From NCBI GenBank assembly GCA_964424555.1, contig CAYRIX010000002.1, positions 1-64,000 on the forward strand: a DNA stretch of 64,000 bases, given 5' to 3'. Below, piece by piece: positions 48,931 to 57,090 of this stretch. How positions within the stretch are numbered: position 1 is the first letter of the stretch; each line of letters opens with the position of its first letter. Both the position numbers and the translations under genes were made by a program. The stretch comes from UMGS172 sp964424555 (GTDB lineage Bacteria; Bacillota; Clostridia; Oscillospirales; Acutalibacteraceae). The notes under the pieces were generated by a model. That model saw nothing but the letters and a program-made list of their open reading frames with translations, was not told the origin of the DNA and did no database searches.

Positions 48931-50184
48931 ATGTATTCGGATATTTTAGATTCGGTCGGCTTTGTAAGTTCGAAAGACCCCGAGGTCGGTGCTTCTATGG
49001 AAAAAGAACTGCGCCGTCAGCAGAATAATATTGAGCTTATCGCATCGGAGAACTTTGTCTCCCCCGCAGTTATGGCTGCTATGGGCTCGGTGCTCACCAA
49101 CAAGTATGCCGAAGGGTATCCCGGTAAGCGTTACTACGGCGGATGTCAGTTTGTCGACATCGTTGAGGATATAGCAAGGGACCGTGCCTGCAAGCTGTTC
49201 GGTGCAAGCTTTGCCAACGTTCAGCCCCACTCGGGTGCGCAGGCAAATCAGGCTGTTTATCTTGCGCTCTTGCAGCCCGGTGATACCGTTATGGGTATGA
49301 ATCTTGCCCACGGCGGACACCTCACCCACGGCTCACCCGTAAACTCCTCGGGTAAGCTTTACAACTTTGTCGCCTATGGTGTAAACGATGAAGGCTACAT
49401 TGATTACGATGAGATGAGAAAAATTGCAGAGGACTGCAAGCCTAAGCTCATCGTTGCAGGTGCTTCGGCTTATGCCCGTGAGATAAAATTCGACGTAATT
49501 TCCGACATTGCCAAGTCGGTCGGCGCTCTGTTTATGGTCGATATGGCTCATATCGCAGGTCTCGTTGCCGCAGGTCTTCACATCAATCCCTGTAAATATG
49601 CCGACGTTGTTACCACCACCACCCACAAGACCCTCAGGGGTCCCCGTGGCGGTATGATCCTTTGCAACGACGAGGAGATATTCAAGGCTATCAACAAGGC
49701 CGTATTCCCCGGCAATCAAGGCGGTCCCTTGATGCACGTCATCGCAGGTAAGGCCGTTTGCTTCGGCGAGGCTTTGACCCCCGAATTTAAAGCATATCAG
49801 GAGCAGATCGTAAAGAACGCCGACGCTCTTGCAGGCTCGCTTATCGCAGAGGGTATCAACCTTGTTTCCATGGGCACCGATAACCACCTGATGCTCTTGG
49901 ACCTGCGCGGAACAGGTGTTACAGGTAAAGAACTCGAGCACCGTCTTGACGAGGTCAACATCACCGCTAACAAGAACGCCATTCCCAACGACCCCGAAAA
50001 GCCGTTTGTGACAAGCGGTGTCCGTCTTGGCACCCCCGCTGCAACCACCAGAGGTCTCAAAGAAGAGGATTTTGTTGAGATCGGCAAGGTCATCGCTCTG
50101 TGCGTAAAGGACTTCGACTCGAAAAAGGACGAGATCAAGCAGCGTGTTGCCGCAATCTGTGAGAAATATCCCTTATACAAATAA
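48931..50184 (+). CDS. glyA: Serine hydroxymethyltransferase
   Basis: 417 residues from ATG 48931; AAAGGAAG at 48917-48924 is spaced correctly for it, while the ATG at 48925 touches that site. PLP-dependent interconversion of serine and glycine with tetrahydrofolate. Marks are NIELIASENFVSPAVM, GYPGKRYYGGCQFVD, the PLP lysine in TTTTHKTLRGPRGGMIL, and GVRLGTPAATTRG near the end. It is probably transcribed alone; fba downstream has its own promoter. Confidence 0.97.
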   Translation: MYSDILDSVGFVSSKDPEVGASMEKELRRQQNNIELIASENFVSPAVMAAMGSVLTNKYAEGYPGKRYYGGCQFVDIVEDIARDRACKLFGASFANVQPHSGAQANQAVYLALLQPGDTVMGMNLAHGGHLTHGSPVNSSGKLYNFVAYGVNDEGYIDYDEMRKIAEDCKPKLIVAGASAYAREIKFDVISDIAKSVGALFMVDMAHIAGLVAAGLHINPCKYADVVTTTTHKTLRGPRGGMILCNDEEIFKAINKAVFPGNQGGPLMHVIAGKAVCFGEALTPEFKAYQEQIVKNADALAGSLIAEGINLVSMGTDNHLMLLDLRGTGVTGKELEHRLDEVNITANKNAIPNDPEKPFVTSGVRLGTPAATTRGLKEEDFVEIGKVIALCVKDFDSKKDEIKQRVAAICEKYPLYK

Positions 50185-50208
50185 ACTTATCAAAACGGTC
50201 AAAAGCAC

Positions 50209-50237
50209 TTGATTTTATTAGCTTAAAAGTGTAAAAT
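50209..50237 (+). promoter_or_regulatory. Sigma-A promoter of the aldolase gene
   Basis: TTGATT (50209-50214), 17 bp, TAAAAT (50232-50237). No terminator is visible after glyA, so read-through may add to expression. Confidence 0.65.
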
Positions 50238-50272
50238 AACAGTGTAGATTATATTCTTTGGAGGAATTATAA

Positions 50273-51136
50273 ATGTTAGTATCTGCAAAAGAAATGCTAA
50301 ATTCGGCAAAGGCCGGCAAATATGCCGTCGGTCAGTTCAACATCAACAACCTTGAGTGGACCAAGGCTATCCTTCTCACTGCTGAGGAGCTTAAGTCTCC
50401 TGTTATCCTCGGTGTTTCCGAGGGTGCAGGCAAGTATATGTGCGGCTACACCACCGTTGTCGGTATGGTAAACGGCATGATAAACGAGCTTGGTATCACC
50501 GTTCCCGTAGCACTTCATCTTGACCACGGCTCTTACGAGGGCGCAAAGAAGTGCATTGAGGCAGGCTTCTCTTCGGTTATGTTCGACGGTTCTCACTATC
50601 CTATTGAAGAAAACATCCAGAAGACCAAGGAATTGGTTGCTATCTGTGAGGAAAAGGGCCTCTCTTTGGAGGCTGAGGTCGGCGCTATCGGCGGCGAGGA
50701 AGACGGCGTTATCGGCTCGGGTGAGGTTGCAGATCCCGAGGAGTGCAAGATGATCGCAGACCTTGGTGTTACCATGTTGGCCGCAGGTATCGGCAACATC
50801 CACGGTAAGTACCCCGAAAACTGGGCAGGTCTTTCCTTTGACACCCTTGATGCTATCCAGCAGCTTACAGGCACCATGCCTCTCGTTCTCCACGGCGGCA
50901 CAGGTATCCCTGCCGATATGATAAAGAAGGCTATCTCTCTTGGCGTTTCCAAGATCAATGTCAACACCGAGTGCCAGTTGGCATTTGCCGCTGCAACCCG
51001 TGAGTATGTTGAAGCAGGCAAGGATCTGCAGGGTAAGGGCTTCGACCCCAGAAAGCTTCTCGCCCCCGGCTTTGAGGCAATTAAGGCTACTGTTAAGGAA
51101 AAGATGGAGCTCTTCGGCTCGGTCGGCAAGGCTTGA
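50273..51136 (+). CDS. fba: Class II fructose-bisphosphate aldolase
   Basis: 287 residues; zinc-dependent cleavage of fructose 1,6-bisphosphate in glycolysis. Motifs: AVGQFNINNLEWTKAIL at the N-terminus, VALHLDHGSYEGAKKCIEAGFSSVMFDGSHYP (zinc His and Asp) and LEAEVGAIGGEEDGV, then VLHGGTGIPADMIKKAISLGVSKINVNTE near the C-terminus. Length fits the class IIB FbaA/FbaB-like group of Firmicutes. ATG 50273 follows TTTGGAGGAATTATAA. A GatY/KbaY tagatose aldolase cannot be wholly excluded by eye. Confidence 0.94.
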   Translation: MLVSAKEMLNSAKAGKYAVGQFNINNLEWTKAILLTAEELKSPVILGVSEGAGKYMCGYTTVVGMVNGMINELGITVPVALHLDHGSYEGAKKCIEAGFSSVMFDGSHYPIEENIQKTKELVAICEEKGLSLEAEVGAIGGEEDGVIGSGEVADPEECKMIADLGVTMLAAGIGNIHGKYPENWAGLSFDTLDAIQQLTGTMPLVLHGGTGIPADMIKKAISLGVSKINVNTECQLAFAAATREYVEAGKDLQGKGFDPRKLLAPGFEAIKATVKEKMELFGSVGKA

Positions 51137-51165
51137 TTCCTGCTTTATCTAAAAACCAATTAAAT

Positions 51166-51189
51166 GGGGCGAACTCAGTTCGCCCCTAC
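51166..51189. repeat. Short palindromic repeat GGGGCGAAC-tca-GTTCGCCCC
   Basis: A perfect 9-bp inverted repeat followed by TAC lies between fba and the next gene. It resembles half of the two-hairpin repeat at 30743-30790 (the CCCCTAC end). It could also act as a weak terminator, but no T run follows. Confidence 0.6.
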
Positions 51190-51217
51190 ATTTATACAAA
51201 AAAGTTTGAGGTGCATC

Positions 51218-52216
51218 ATGTCCAAACGTCCGTTACTCGTTTTTGCAGGTCAGTCCAATATGATGGGTGCGGCTGTGTACCCTGCAAGTGAGCAGATTAC
51301 TTTTGAAAACTCGTTTGAGTATCTGCACAAGCCCAAAAGAATGGGAGAGCTTGTCGGCAACTTTAAAAATCACGGTTTTCCGTCGGGTGAATTTTCATAT
51401 ATCGACATGAAAGCCGCCTACGGTAATATCACTTTTCCTCAATTTAAAAGCAGTCTGACCGATTACAAAAATAATACCTACTTTTGCCCGTCGATGTGCA
51501 ATCTGGTTGACGATGCTGCTAAGATTACCGCACCCTTTAACTCATACAGCGAAAAGACTGCCGGGTTGGGGGTCTGCGTAGCACCTTTTGTAGTAAAAGC
51601 TCTCGAAGAAAACGGCTACCCCTGTTGCTATGCCCACATTGCAAAGGCTGCAGTTTCAATAAGGCATTACCTTGAAGGAGGTGCTTCGAAGTATTTTGAC
51701 CAAAAGGTCACCGACTTTTTCAAGGATTCGGCCAAAAAATTTCCCGATGATGACCTGAGTGAAAAAGTGCTTTTGTGGTTGCAGGGCGAAAGCGACGGCA
51801 ACACCGAGGATTGCTATGACCGTTATCTTACATGCCTTGAGCAGTTGTGGCAAAAGGCGAAAAGATTGGGATTCACAAAATTCCTTATTATCCGTGTGGG
51901 ATATTGGGGCTTAAAAACCATATCAGGCATAATGCGTGCACAGGAACATTTCTGTGAAAGAACCGAAAATGCCTACATCATTACCAGAGCCATGTCTTAT
52001 TTCAAGCACCCAACCCTGAACGAGGACGGATGGTTCAAAACGCCTCCAACAGATGAGTACTGCAACTGCCGTGACAGCTTCTTCGGTTTTGGCAACAACC
52101 ACATCAACGAAAAAGGCTTTAAAGTTATCACCGACCACGCCGTACCCAACATCCTCCGCATCTTAAACGGCGATGAGCCTGTTTTAGAGGAAGAAAACAT
52201 AATACCGCTTATATAA
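51218..52216 (+). CDS. Sialate O-acetylesterase-like SGNH hydrolase
   Basis: 332 residues from ATG 51218 (MSKRPLLVFAGQSNMMG), after TTGAGGTGC; an ATG at 51164 lies in the repeat and is not used. The nucleophile Ser sits in FAGQSNMMG, the SASA-family mark; VLLWLQGESDGNTEDCYDRY is block III with its QGE/D pair, and GNNHINEKGFKVI near the end supplies the catalytic Asp/His region. No signal peptide, so it is cytoplasmic. It probably deacetylates imported sugars such as sialic acid or plant-glycan fragments. Ends at a strong terminator. Confidence 0.82.
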   Translation: MSKRPLLVFAGQSNMMGAAVYPASEQITFENSFEYLHKPKRMGELVGNFKNHGFPSGEFSYIDMKAAYGNITFPQFKSSLTDYKNNTYFCPSMCNLVDDAAKITAPFNSYSEKTAGLGVCVAPFVVKALEENGYPCCYAHIAKAAVSIRHYLEGGASKYFDQKVTDFFKDSAKKFPDDDLSEKVLLWLQGESDGNTEDCYDRYLTCLEQLWQKAKRLGFTKFLIIRVGYWGLKTISGIMRAQEHFCERTENAYIITRAMSYFKHPTLNEDGWFKTPPTDEYCNCRDSFFGFGNNHINEKGFKVITDHAVPNILRILNGDEPVLEEENIIPLI

Positions 52217-52256
52217 AAAAGCTGTATCGCTTCAATGAAGTGATACAGCTTTTAAT
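52215..52256. terminator. Bidirectional terminator between esterase and citrate synthase
   Basis: AAAAGCTGTATC pairs with GATACAGCTTTT, flanked by A and T runs, between converging genes. Confidence 0.9.
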
Positions 52257-52257
52257 T

Positions 52258-53673
52258 TTAGAACAAATGCTTGATCTTGGAAAGCTCTGCCTGATGCTGA
52301 TCGATCTCAACTCGGTCGTGAATCGGAACGTAGGTCAACGGATGGATGGTGCTCTTGTAAGCAGGGCGGATGATCCTGCCGCCTGTCATGAGCTCCTCGG
52401 CACGGTGAGCGCACCAGCCTGCTACACGGGAGATGGCAAACAGAGCTGTATACATCTCAACAGGCAGATCCATCATGGAATATACGAAGCCTGAATAGTA
52501 ATCAACATTGGGGCAGATAATCTTGCTTCCACCCTTAACCTCGGCGAACAGACCGGGTGCCAACTCGGCTATTTTATCCATCAACCTCAGTTCGTCCAGC
52601 TTGCCCTTGGCTATGGCAAGCTTTTCAGCACTGCGGCGAAGCAATACAGCTCTCGGGTCAGACAGAGTATATATAGCATGACCCATTCCGTAAATAAGAC
52701 CCGAACCGTCAAATGCCTGTTTTTTAAGTATTTTCGTGAGATAATCGGCGATCTCATTCTCGTCATCCCAGTTTTTAACGTGCTCTTTAATGTCGTTCAT
52801 CATTTCTACGACCTTAATATTGGCACCACCGTGCTTAGGACCCTTGAGCGAGCTTACCGAACCTGCGATAGCAGAGTAAATATCGGTACCCGAGGAGGTC
52901 AACACACGGGTGGTGAAGGTCGAGTTATTACCGCCGCCGTGCTCTGCATGAAGCATCAAAGCAAGATCTAAGAGATGCACCTCATCCTCGGTATAGCTCG
53001 AATCGGGACGTATGATGTGGAGAATATTCTCGGCCGTAGACAACTCAGGCTTGGGGAAATGCATGTAAAGGCTCTCTTTATCATAAAAATGCTTTTTGGC
53101 CTGATATGCATATGCAACGATTATCGGGAAACGTGCAAAAAGCTCAATACTCTGACGCAGGTTGTTCTCAATGGAATTGTCGTCAGCCTTTTCGTCAAAC
53201 GGAGACAAGGCAAGCACCGCACGTGACAGATTGCTCATAATATTGCGGCTGGGCAGACGCAGGATCATATCCTCGGCAAAATAATCGGGCAGCATACGCA
53301 TTGAGCCAACAACACTGTTGAACTTCTGAAGCTCCTCTTCGGTCGGCAGCTTGCCCATCATAAGAAGATATGCTACCTCTTCAAATCCAAATCGATTTTC
53401 TTTGATGCAGTTATCGACAAGATCCTCAATAGAATATCCTCGGTAGGTCAGCTCGCCGTGGATGGGCATACGCTCACCCTCGTTGAGCAGATAACCGTGA
53501 ACATTGCATATCTGAGTTACACCTGCCAGAACTCCCGTTCCGTCAGAGTTTCTGAGGCCGCGCTTGACGTTATAGCGCTCAAAATCCGATTGCGGTATTG
53601 AGTTGTGTTTTTTGTATTCCGTACTGAGGGTCTCGAAATAGCCCTCGGGAATATTAAATTTGATTTCAGACAT
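52258..53673 (-). CDS. gltA: Citrate synthase
   Basis: 471 residues; condenses oxaloacetate and acetyl-CoA. N-terminal ICNVHGYLLNEGERMPIHGELTYRGYSIEDLV is typical of the citrate/2-methylcitrate synthase group of Clostridia and relatives. Active-site His segments are LMLHAEHGGGNNSTFT and GMGHAIYTLSDPRA, and VDYYSGFVYSMMDLP contains the catalytic Asp/Arg region. ATG 53673 follows AGAGAGGTTATT. No aconitase or isocitrate dehydrogenase is adjacent. In anaerobes it feeds 2-oxoglutarate and glutamate synthesis. Confidence 0.95.
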   Translation of the reverse strand: MSEIKFNIPEGYFETLSTEYKKHNSIPQSDFERYNVKRGLRNSDGTGVLAGVTQICNVHGYLLNEGERMPIHGELTYRGYSIEDLVDNCIKENRFGFEEVAYLLMMGKLPTEEELQKFNSVVGSMRMLPDYFAEDMILRLPSRNIMSNLSRAVLALSPFDEKADDNSIENNLRQSIELFARFPIIVAYAYQAKKHFYDKESLYMHFPKPELSTAENILHIIRPDSSYTEDEVHLLDLALMLHAEHGGGNNSTFTTRVLTSSGTDIYSAIAGSVSSLKGPKHGGANIKVVEMMNDIKEHVKNWDDENEIADYLTKILKKQAFDGSGLIYGMGHAIYTLSDPRAVLLRRSAEKLAIAKGKLDELRLMDKIAELAPGLFAEVKGGSKIICPNVDYYSGFVYSMMDLPVEMYTALFAISRVAGWCAHRAEELMTGGRIIRPAYKSTIHPLTYVPIHDRVEIDQHQAELSKIKHLF

Positions 53674-53738
53674 AATAACCTCTCTATTAGACCTGCATCC
53701 TCGGCAGGCTTCTTAAAAAATTTAAGTTAACGGGCAAT

Positions 53739-53767
53739 ATTTTACTAAAATATTCTAAAATAGTCAA
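53739..53767 (-). promoter_or_regulatory. Sigma-A promoter of the citrate synthase gene
   Basis: TTGACT (53767-53762), 17 bp, TAAAAT (53744-53739) on the minus strand. GTTAAC occurs on both sides of it (about 53726 and 53794), a possible paired regulator site. Confidence 0.75.
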
Positions 53768-53839
53768 GCAAAAACCCGAAAAACTTAATTTTGTTAACCT
53801 AAATACTTAATTTCTGCGTATCAGCACTAATATAATAAA

Positions 53840-53872
53840 CCGACCGCCTCACTTTTTAAGGGAAACGGTCGG
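53840..53872 (-). terminator. Probable terminator after the UPF0210 gene
   Basis: Stem CCGACCG/CGGTCGG with a 19-base loop and a T-rich, interrupted tail (TTTATTATATT) on the minus strand. Confidence 0.6.
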
Positions 53873-53893
53873 CTCAGACTAATGAAAATAAAG

Positions 53894-55258
53894 TTAGTTT
53901 TTGAGACTTTGCAACGGTGCAGGTATTCTTCCGCCGCGTGAAATAAACTTCATCGGAGAATATTTGCTTACCGGCATAACAGGGCCCGAACCGAGCAGAC
54001 CGCCGAAATTGAGCTCCTCGCCCACTTCAAGTCCGATTGCGGGGATGACACGGACGGCGGTGGTCTTGGAGTTGACCATTCCGATAGCAGCCTCGTCGGC
54101 AATGATGGCCGAAATAACCTCACTGGGGGTATCGCCCGGAATGTTTATCATATCAAGACCGACCGAGCAAACAGCTGTCATGGCTTCTAACTTTTCAATT
54201 GTCAAAGCACCGCTTCTTGCGGCATCTATCATACCTGCATCCTCGGTAACGGGGATAAATGCACCCGAAAGACCGCCAACGTGGCTGGATGCCATAACGC
54301 CACCTTTTTTAACAGCGTCGTTCAGCATTGCAAGACAGGCGGTAGTGCCACAGGCACCGACCGATTCAAGACCGATCTCCTCCAAAATATGAGCCACCGA
54401 GTCACCAACCGCAGGGGTAGGTGCCAATGACAGATCAATAATTCCAAACTGAACACCAAGGCGCTGGCTGGCTCTTTGGGCTACCAACTGACCCATTCGA
54501 GTGATCTTGAAGGCAGTACGCTTGATAAGATCGGCAACACCCGAAAGATCAAGGTCTTGAGCCTCGGGGCGTGCCAATGCGGCACGGACGACACCCGGGC
54601 CCGAAACACCGACATTGATAACACAGTCGGGTTCACCGGGGCCATGGAATGCACCTGCCATGAAGGGGTTATCCTCGGGAGCGTTACAGAAAACGACCAG
54701 CTTAGCCGCACCGATACACTGACGGTCTGCTGTCTTTTCAGCCGTCCTGCGAACCACCTGACCCATCATGGCAACAGCGTCCATATTAAGACCCGTCTTG
54801 GTAGAGCCGATATTGACTGAAGAACAGATATGGTCAGTAACACTGAGGGCCTCGGGGATGCTTTCGATAAGCTCTTTGTCGCCTGCGGCAAAGCCCTTCT
54901 GAACAAGTGCCGAATACCCGCCGATGAAGTTTACGCCTACCTCACGTGCTGCTTTTTCAAGTGTGACAGCGAATTTTACAACATCCTTTGAACGGCATGC
55001 GGCGGCTATCATTGCGATAGGTGTGACTGAAATTCGTTTGTTGATGATGGGAATACCAAGCTCTTTTTCTATTTCCTGACACACAGGAACAAGGTTCTTG
55101 GCCTTTCTTGTTATCTTCTCATAAATACGCTCACAGGCCTTATCAATATCACTGTCGATACAGTCGAGCAGTGAAATACCCATGGTTACGGTACGGATAT
55201 CAAGATTCTCGTCCTGTATCATGCTTATGGTTTCGAGAATATCTCTGGTTTCTAACAT
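53894..55258 (-). CDS. UPF0210 / PFL-family protein
   Basis: 454 residues. It matches the UPF0210 (DUF711, called PFL family) pattern: ILETISMIQDENLDIRTVTMGISLLDC at the N-terminus, FHGPGEPDCVINVGVSGPGVV in the middle and GLLGSGPVMPVSKYSPMKFISRGGRIPAPLQSL at the end. Function is not established in my knowledge; it is widely conserved in anaerobes. It is paired with the ACT-domain gene 12 bp upstream, the usual UPF0237-UPF0210 arrangement. ATG 55258 follows GAGGGTGAACTGAA. Confidence 0.9.
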   Translation of the reverse strand: MLETRDILETISMIQDENLDIRTVTMGISLLDCIDSDIDKACERIYEKITRKAKNLVPVCQEIEKELGIPIINKRISVTPIAMIAAACRSKDVVKFAVTLEKAAREVGVNFIGGYSALVQKGFAAGDKELIESIPEALSVTDHICSSVNIGSTKTGLNMDAVAMMGQVVRRTAEKTADRQCIGAAKLVVFCNAPEDNPFMAGAFHGPGEPDCVINVGVSGPGVVRAALARPEAQDLDLSGVADLIKRTAFKITRMGQLVAQRASQRLGVQFGIIDLSLAPTPAVGDSVAHILEEIGLESVGACGTTACLAMLNDAVKKGGVMASSHVGGLSGAFIPVTEDAGMIDAARSGALTIEKLEAMTAVCSVGLDMINIPGDTPSEVISAIIADEAAIGMVNSKTTAVRVIPAIGLEVGEELNFGGLLGSGPVMPVSKYSPMKFISRGGRIPAPLQSLKN

Positions 55259-55270
55259 TTCAGTTCACCC

Positions 55271-55540
55271 TCAGATTCTGTGCATAGAGTTAAAAAGATC
55301 CTCATGCATAACATGGACCGCCATGCCGATCTCCTCGCCTAATTTGGCCATAGCATCGCTGAAATCACCGAAAGGAATATTCAGCTTATCAACATCACCT
55401 ATCATTATCATACAGAACATATCCTGTAAAATAGACTGCGAAACATCGAGAATGTTTACGTTATATTTTGCACACTCGGTCGATACCTTGGCCAAAATAC
55501 CAACAGTATCCTTGCCGACAACCGTCAAAACCGCTTTCAT
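55271..55540 (-). CDS. ACT-domain protein, UPF0237 family
   Basis: 89 residues from ATG 55540 (MKAVLTVVGKDTVGILAKV), after AAGGAAG. A single ACT domain, the GcvR-like UPF0237 type (VGKDTVGILAKVSTECAKYNVNILDVSQSILQD). It probably senses an amino acid or other small ligand. It is co-transcribed with the UPF0210 gene. An open frame extends 21 codons upstream but has no ribosome binding site at its start. Confidence 0.9.
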   Translation of the reverse strand: MKAVLTVVGKDTVGILAKVSTECAKYNVNILDVSQSILQDMFCMIMIGDVDKLNIPFGDFSDAMAKLGEEIGMAVHVMHEDLFNSMHRI

Positions 55541-55571
55541 TGAAAACACTTCCTTAATATATATTGGGATT

Positions 55572-55600
55572 ATTTTATCACAATTCGCACATAAAGTAAA
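55572..55600 (-). promoter_or_regulatory. Sigma-A promoter of the ACT/UPF0210 operon
   Basis: TTTACT (55600-55595), 17 bp ending TGTGA, TAAAAT (55577-55572) on the minus strand. Confidence 0.72.
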
Positions 55601-55657
55601 CACCCAAAATTCAAAACTCTGAAATACGCTTCTTCCCTGCCTTCTTAAAAAGGCTTA

Positions 55658-55686
55658 TTGAAATTTGATACAATGTGTGATAGAAT
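55658..55686 (+). promoter_or_regulatory. Sigma-A promoter of the membrane-anchored hypothetical gene
   Basis: TTGAAA (55658-55663), 17 bp, TAGAAT (55681-55686), ending about 33 bp before the ATG at 55720. Confidence 0.65.
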
Positions 55687-55719
55687 TAGTAAAAACAGTT
55701 TCGCATTGAAGGAGTTCTT

Positions 55720-56418
55720 ATGGCTAAGAAAAAACCTGCTGACAGCTTCAGCATTAAGGATAGTATGATCTACGAGCGCTCTGACCGCAAAAGAGCCGAC
55801 GAAGCAGAAGCATTACCCAAAAAGCCGAAAAAACACGGTAAGATAATCCTGACTGTGTTTATTATAGCCGTAATACTGTTTGTCGGTGTGCCATGGATAA
55901 TCGTCACGGTAGTCGACTCGCCTGCAGAGTCAATCGCCAACGACGGCAAGCCCGACCGCACCTATGAGCAGATCTTGGCTGATACCGTTGCAACCGATAA
56001 GTCAACCGAGCTGTATAACATGAAAAATCCCAATATCACCGACCACACGGCGGTCGAAGCTCTGATCCGCCATCTGCAGATAGAGTCTGAGCTTGGCGGC
56101 TATACCGTGGAGATTCAATCCGACACCAAGCCTTACACCGTAACCTTAAGCTTCGAGCTTTCGCACGATGTACCGGAGGATGGGCACGACATGTGGGAGC
56201 AAAAGATGATAAAGTACTCCTGCGCCATCATGTCACTTATCGACAACATTGCTCAGGTGAATTGGACGTTTCCCGTTTCAGGCGGTACCGACGGTGCATT
56301 CTTTAACCGTGCCGATGCCGAAAAGCTTTACAACCTTGGTGTAACACCTGCAACCTTTGCCAAGAGCCCTCAAAGTGTTCAGCTCATGCTTAACCAATTA
56401 GGAATTGATCTTTACTGA
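55720..56418 (+). CDS. Single-pass membrane protein of unknown function
   Basis: Not recognised. 232 residues: a Lys/Arg-rich cytoplasmic N-terminus (1-42), one membrane helix at about 43-65 (IILTVFIIAVILFVGVPWIIVTVV), and an external domain of about 165 residues with YTVEIQSDTKPYTVTLSFELSH and WTFPVSGGTDGAFFNRADAEKLY. The latter resembles the DUF4825-like or stress-sensor style of external beta domain only vaguely. ATG 55720 follows GAAGGAG. It stands alone between a promoter and a terminator. Confidence 0.75.
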   Translation: MAKKKPADSFSIKDSMIYERSDRKRADEAEALPKKPKKHGKIILTVFIIAVILFVGVPWIIVTVVDSPAESIANDGKPDRTYEQILADTVATDKSTELYNMKNPNITDHTAVEALIRHLQIESELGGYTVEIQSDTKPYTVTLSFELSHDVPEDGHDMWEQKMIKYSCAIMSLIDNIAQVNWTFPVSGGTDGAFFNRADAEKLYNLGVTPATFAKSPQSVQLMLNQLGIDLY

Positions 56419-56495
56419 TAAAGCTTCTTGACAGTCTCAAAAAGCAGTTGGATCTGCAATGCGCCCTAATGAACGCAATGCATCGACAAAATAAG

Positions 56496-56546
56496 CTACC
56501 CGAAAAAGAGATTTTGTTTTTCTCTTCTTCGGGTAGTTTTGTTTTT
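56496..56546. terminator. Bidirectional terminator between two hypothetical genes
   Basis: CTACCCGAA/TTCGGGTAG outer stem with an inner AAGAGA/TCTCTT stem, then TTTTGTTTTT on the plus strand. Confidence 0.88.
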
Positions 56547-56547
56547 A

Positions 56548-56907
56548 TCATTCATCGCTATGCATATAGATACCTGTTATCAGCAAGCTGCTTTTTTGCA
56601 GCCATTTCACTAAGGATTTGACTATACCCTTCTTGCAATAACCAAAGTCAACAGCTATCCGCACCATTTTTCGGTCTTCAAAAACCTTATCTAAACAAAT
56701 GTAGCGTATGCTATATCTGTGATGCCTGTTCCAGCTATGCATAAAATTAAATATCTCTTTCTCGGTGTCCTTGCCAAGCTTATGAGAGACAAGTACCGAA
56801 AAGGTTATATCAAGATAAACCTGCGGATAGCTATTATCCTCTGCCTCACGAAATATGTTGCCGCTTTCCCGCTTTGAAAATATATCTAAGAAATCACGAA
56901 TGTGCAT
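56548..56907 (-). CDS. Small protein of unknown function
   Basis: Not recognised. 119 residues, no signal peptide or membrane helix. Strand-helix alternation (VYLDITFSVLVS, EIFNFMHSWNRHHRYSIRYI, KMVRIAVDFGYCKKG) suggests a compact alpha/beta fold. It has a proper ribosome binding site (AAGGGATTAAGG), its own consensus promoter and a terminator, so it is probably real. Its AT-rich leader differs from its neighbours and may signal recent acquisition. Confidence 0.65.
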   Translation of the reverse strand: MHIRDFLDIFSKRESGNIFREAEDNSYPQVYLDITFSVLVSHKLGKDTEKEIFNFMHSWNRHHRYSIRYICLDKVFEDRKMVRIAVDFGYCKKGIVKSLVKWLQKSSLLITGIYMHSDE

Positions 56908-56978
56908 TAACCTTAATCCCTTTTCAGTTTCAAATATATTATATGTAACATTATATGTGTTATGTCCGATAATATATT

Positions 56979-57007
56979 ATTGTAACTTATGTGCAAATTC
57001 TTGTCAA
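56979..57007 (-). promoter_or_regulatory. Sigma-A promoter of the small unknown gene, with repeats downstream
   Basis: Minus-strand TTGACA (57007-57002), 17 bp, TACAAT (56984-56979). Two copies of ATTATATGT follow at about 56938-56957 in the leader, possible regulator half-sites. Confidence 0.8.
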
Positions 57008-57046
57008 GTTAAGTTTAATTTTTAAGGTGCTTACGGTCTATCGGCA

Positions 57047-57085
57047 TAAAAACAGCATCCGAGAAAAGCAGATCTCGGATGCTGT
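57047..57085 (-). terminator. Terminator of the GH99-like gene
   Basis: Stem ACAGCATCCGAG/CTCGGATGCTGT followed by TTTTT on the minus strand. Confidence 0.88.
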
Positions 57086-57090
57086 TGGTT

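Noticed and set aside
51164..51217. Upstream ATG extension of the esterase
   Set aside because: The 18 added codons are encoded by the palindromic repeat; the ATG at 51218 has the ribosome binding site and starts at the conserved domain.
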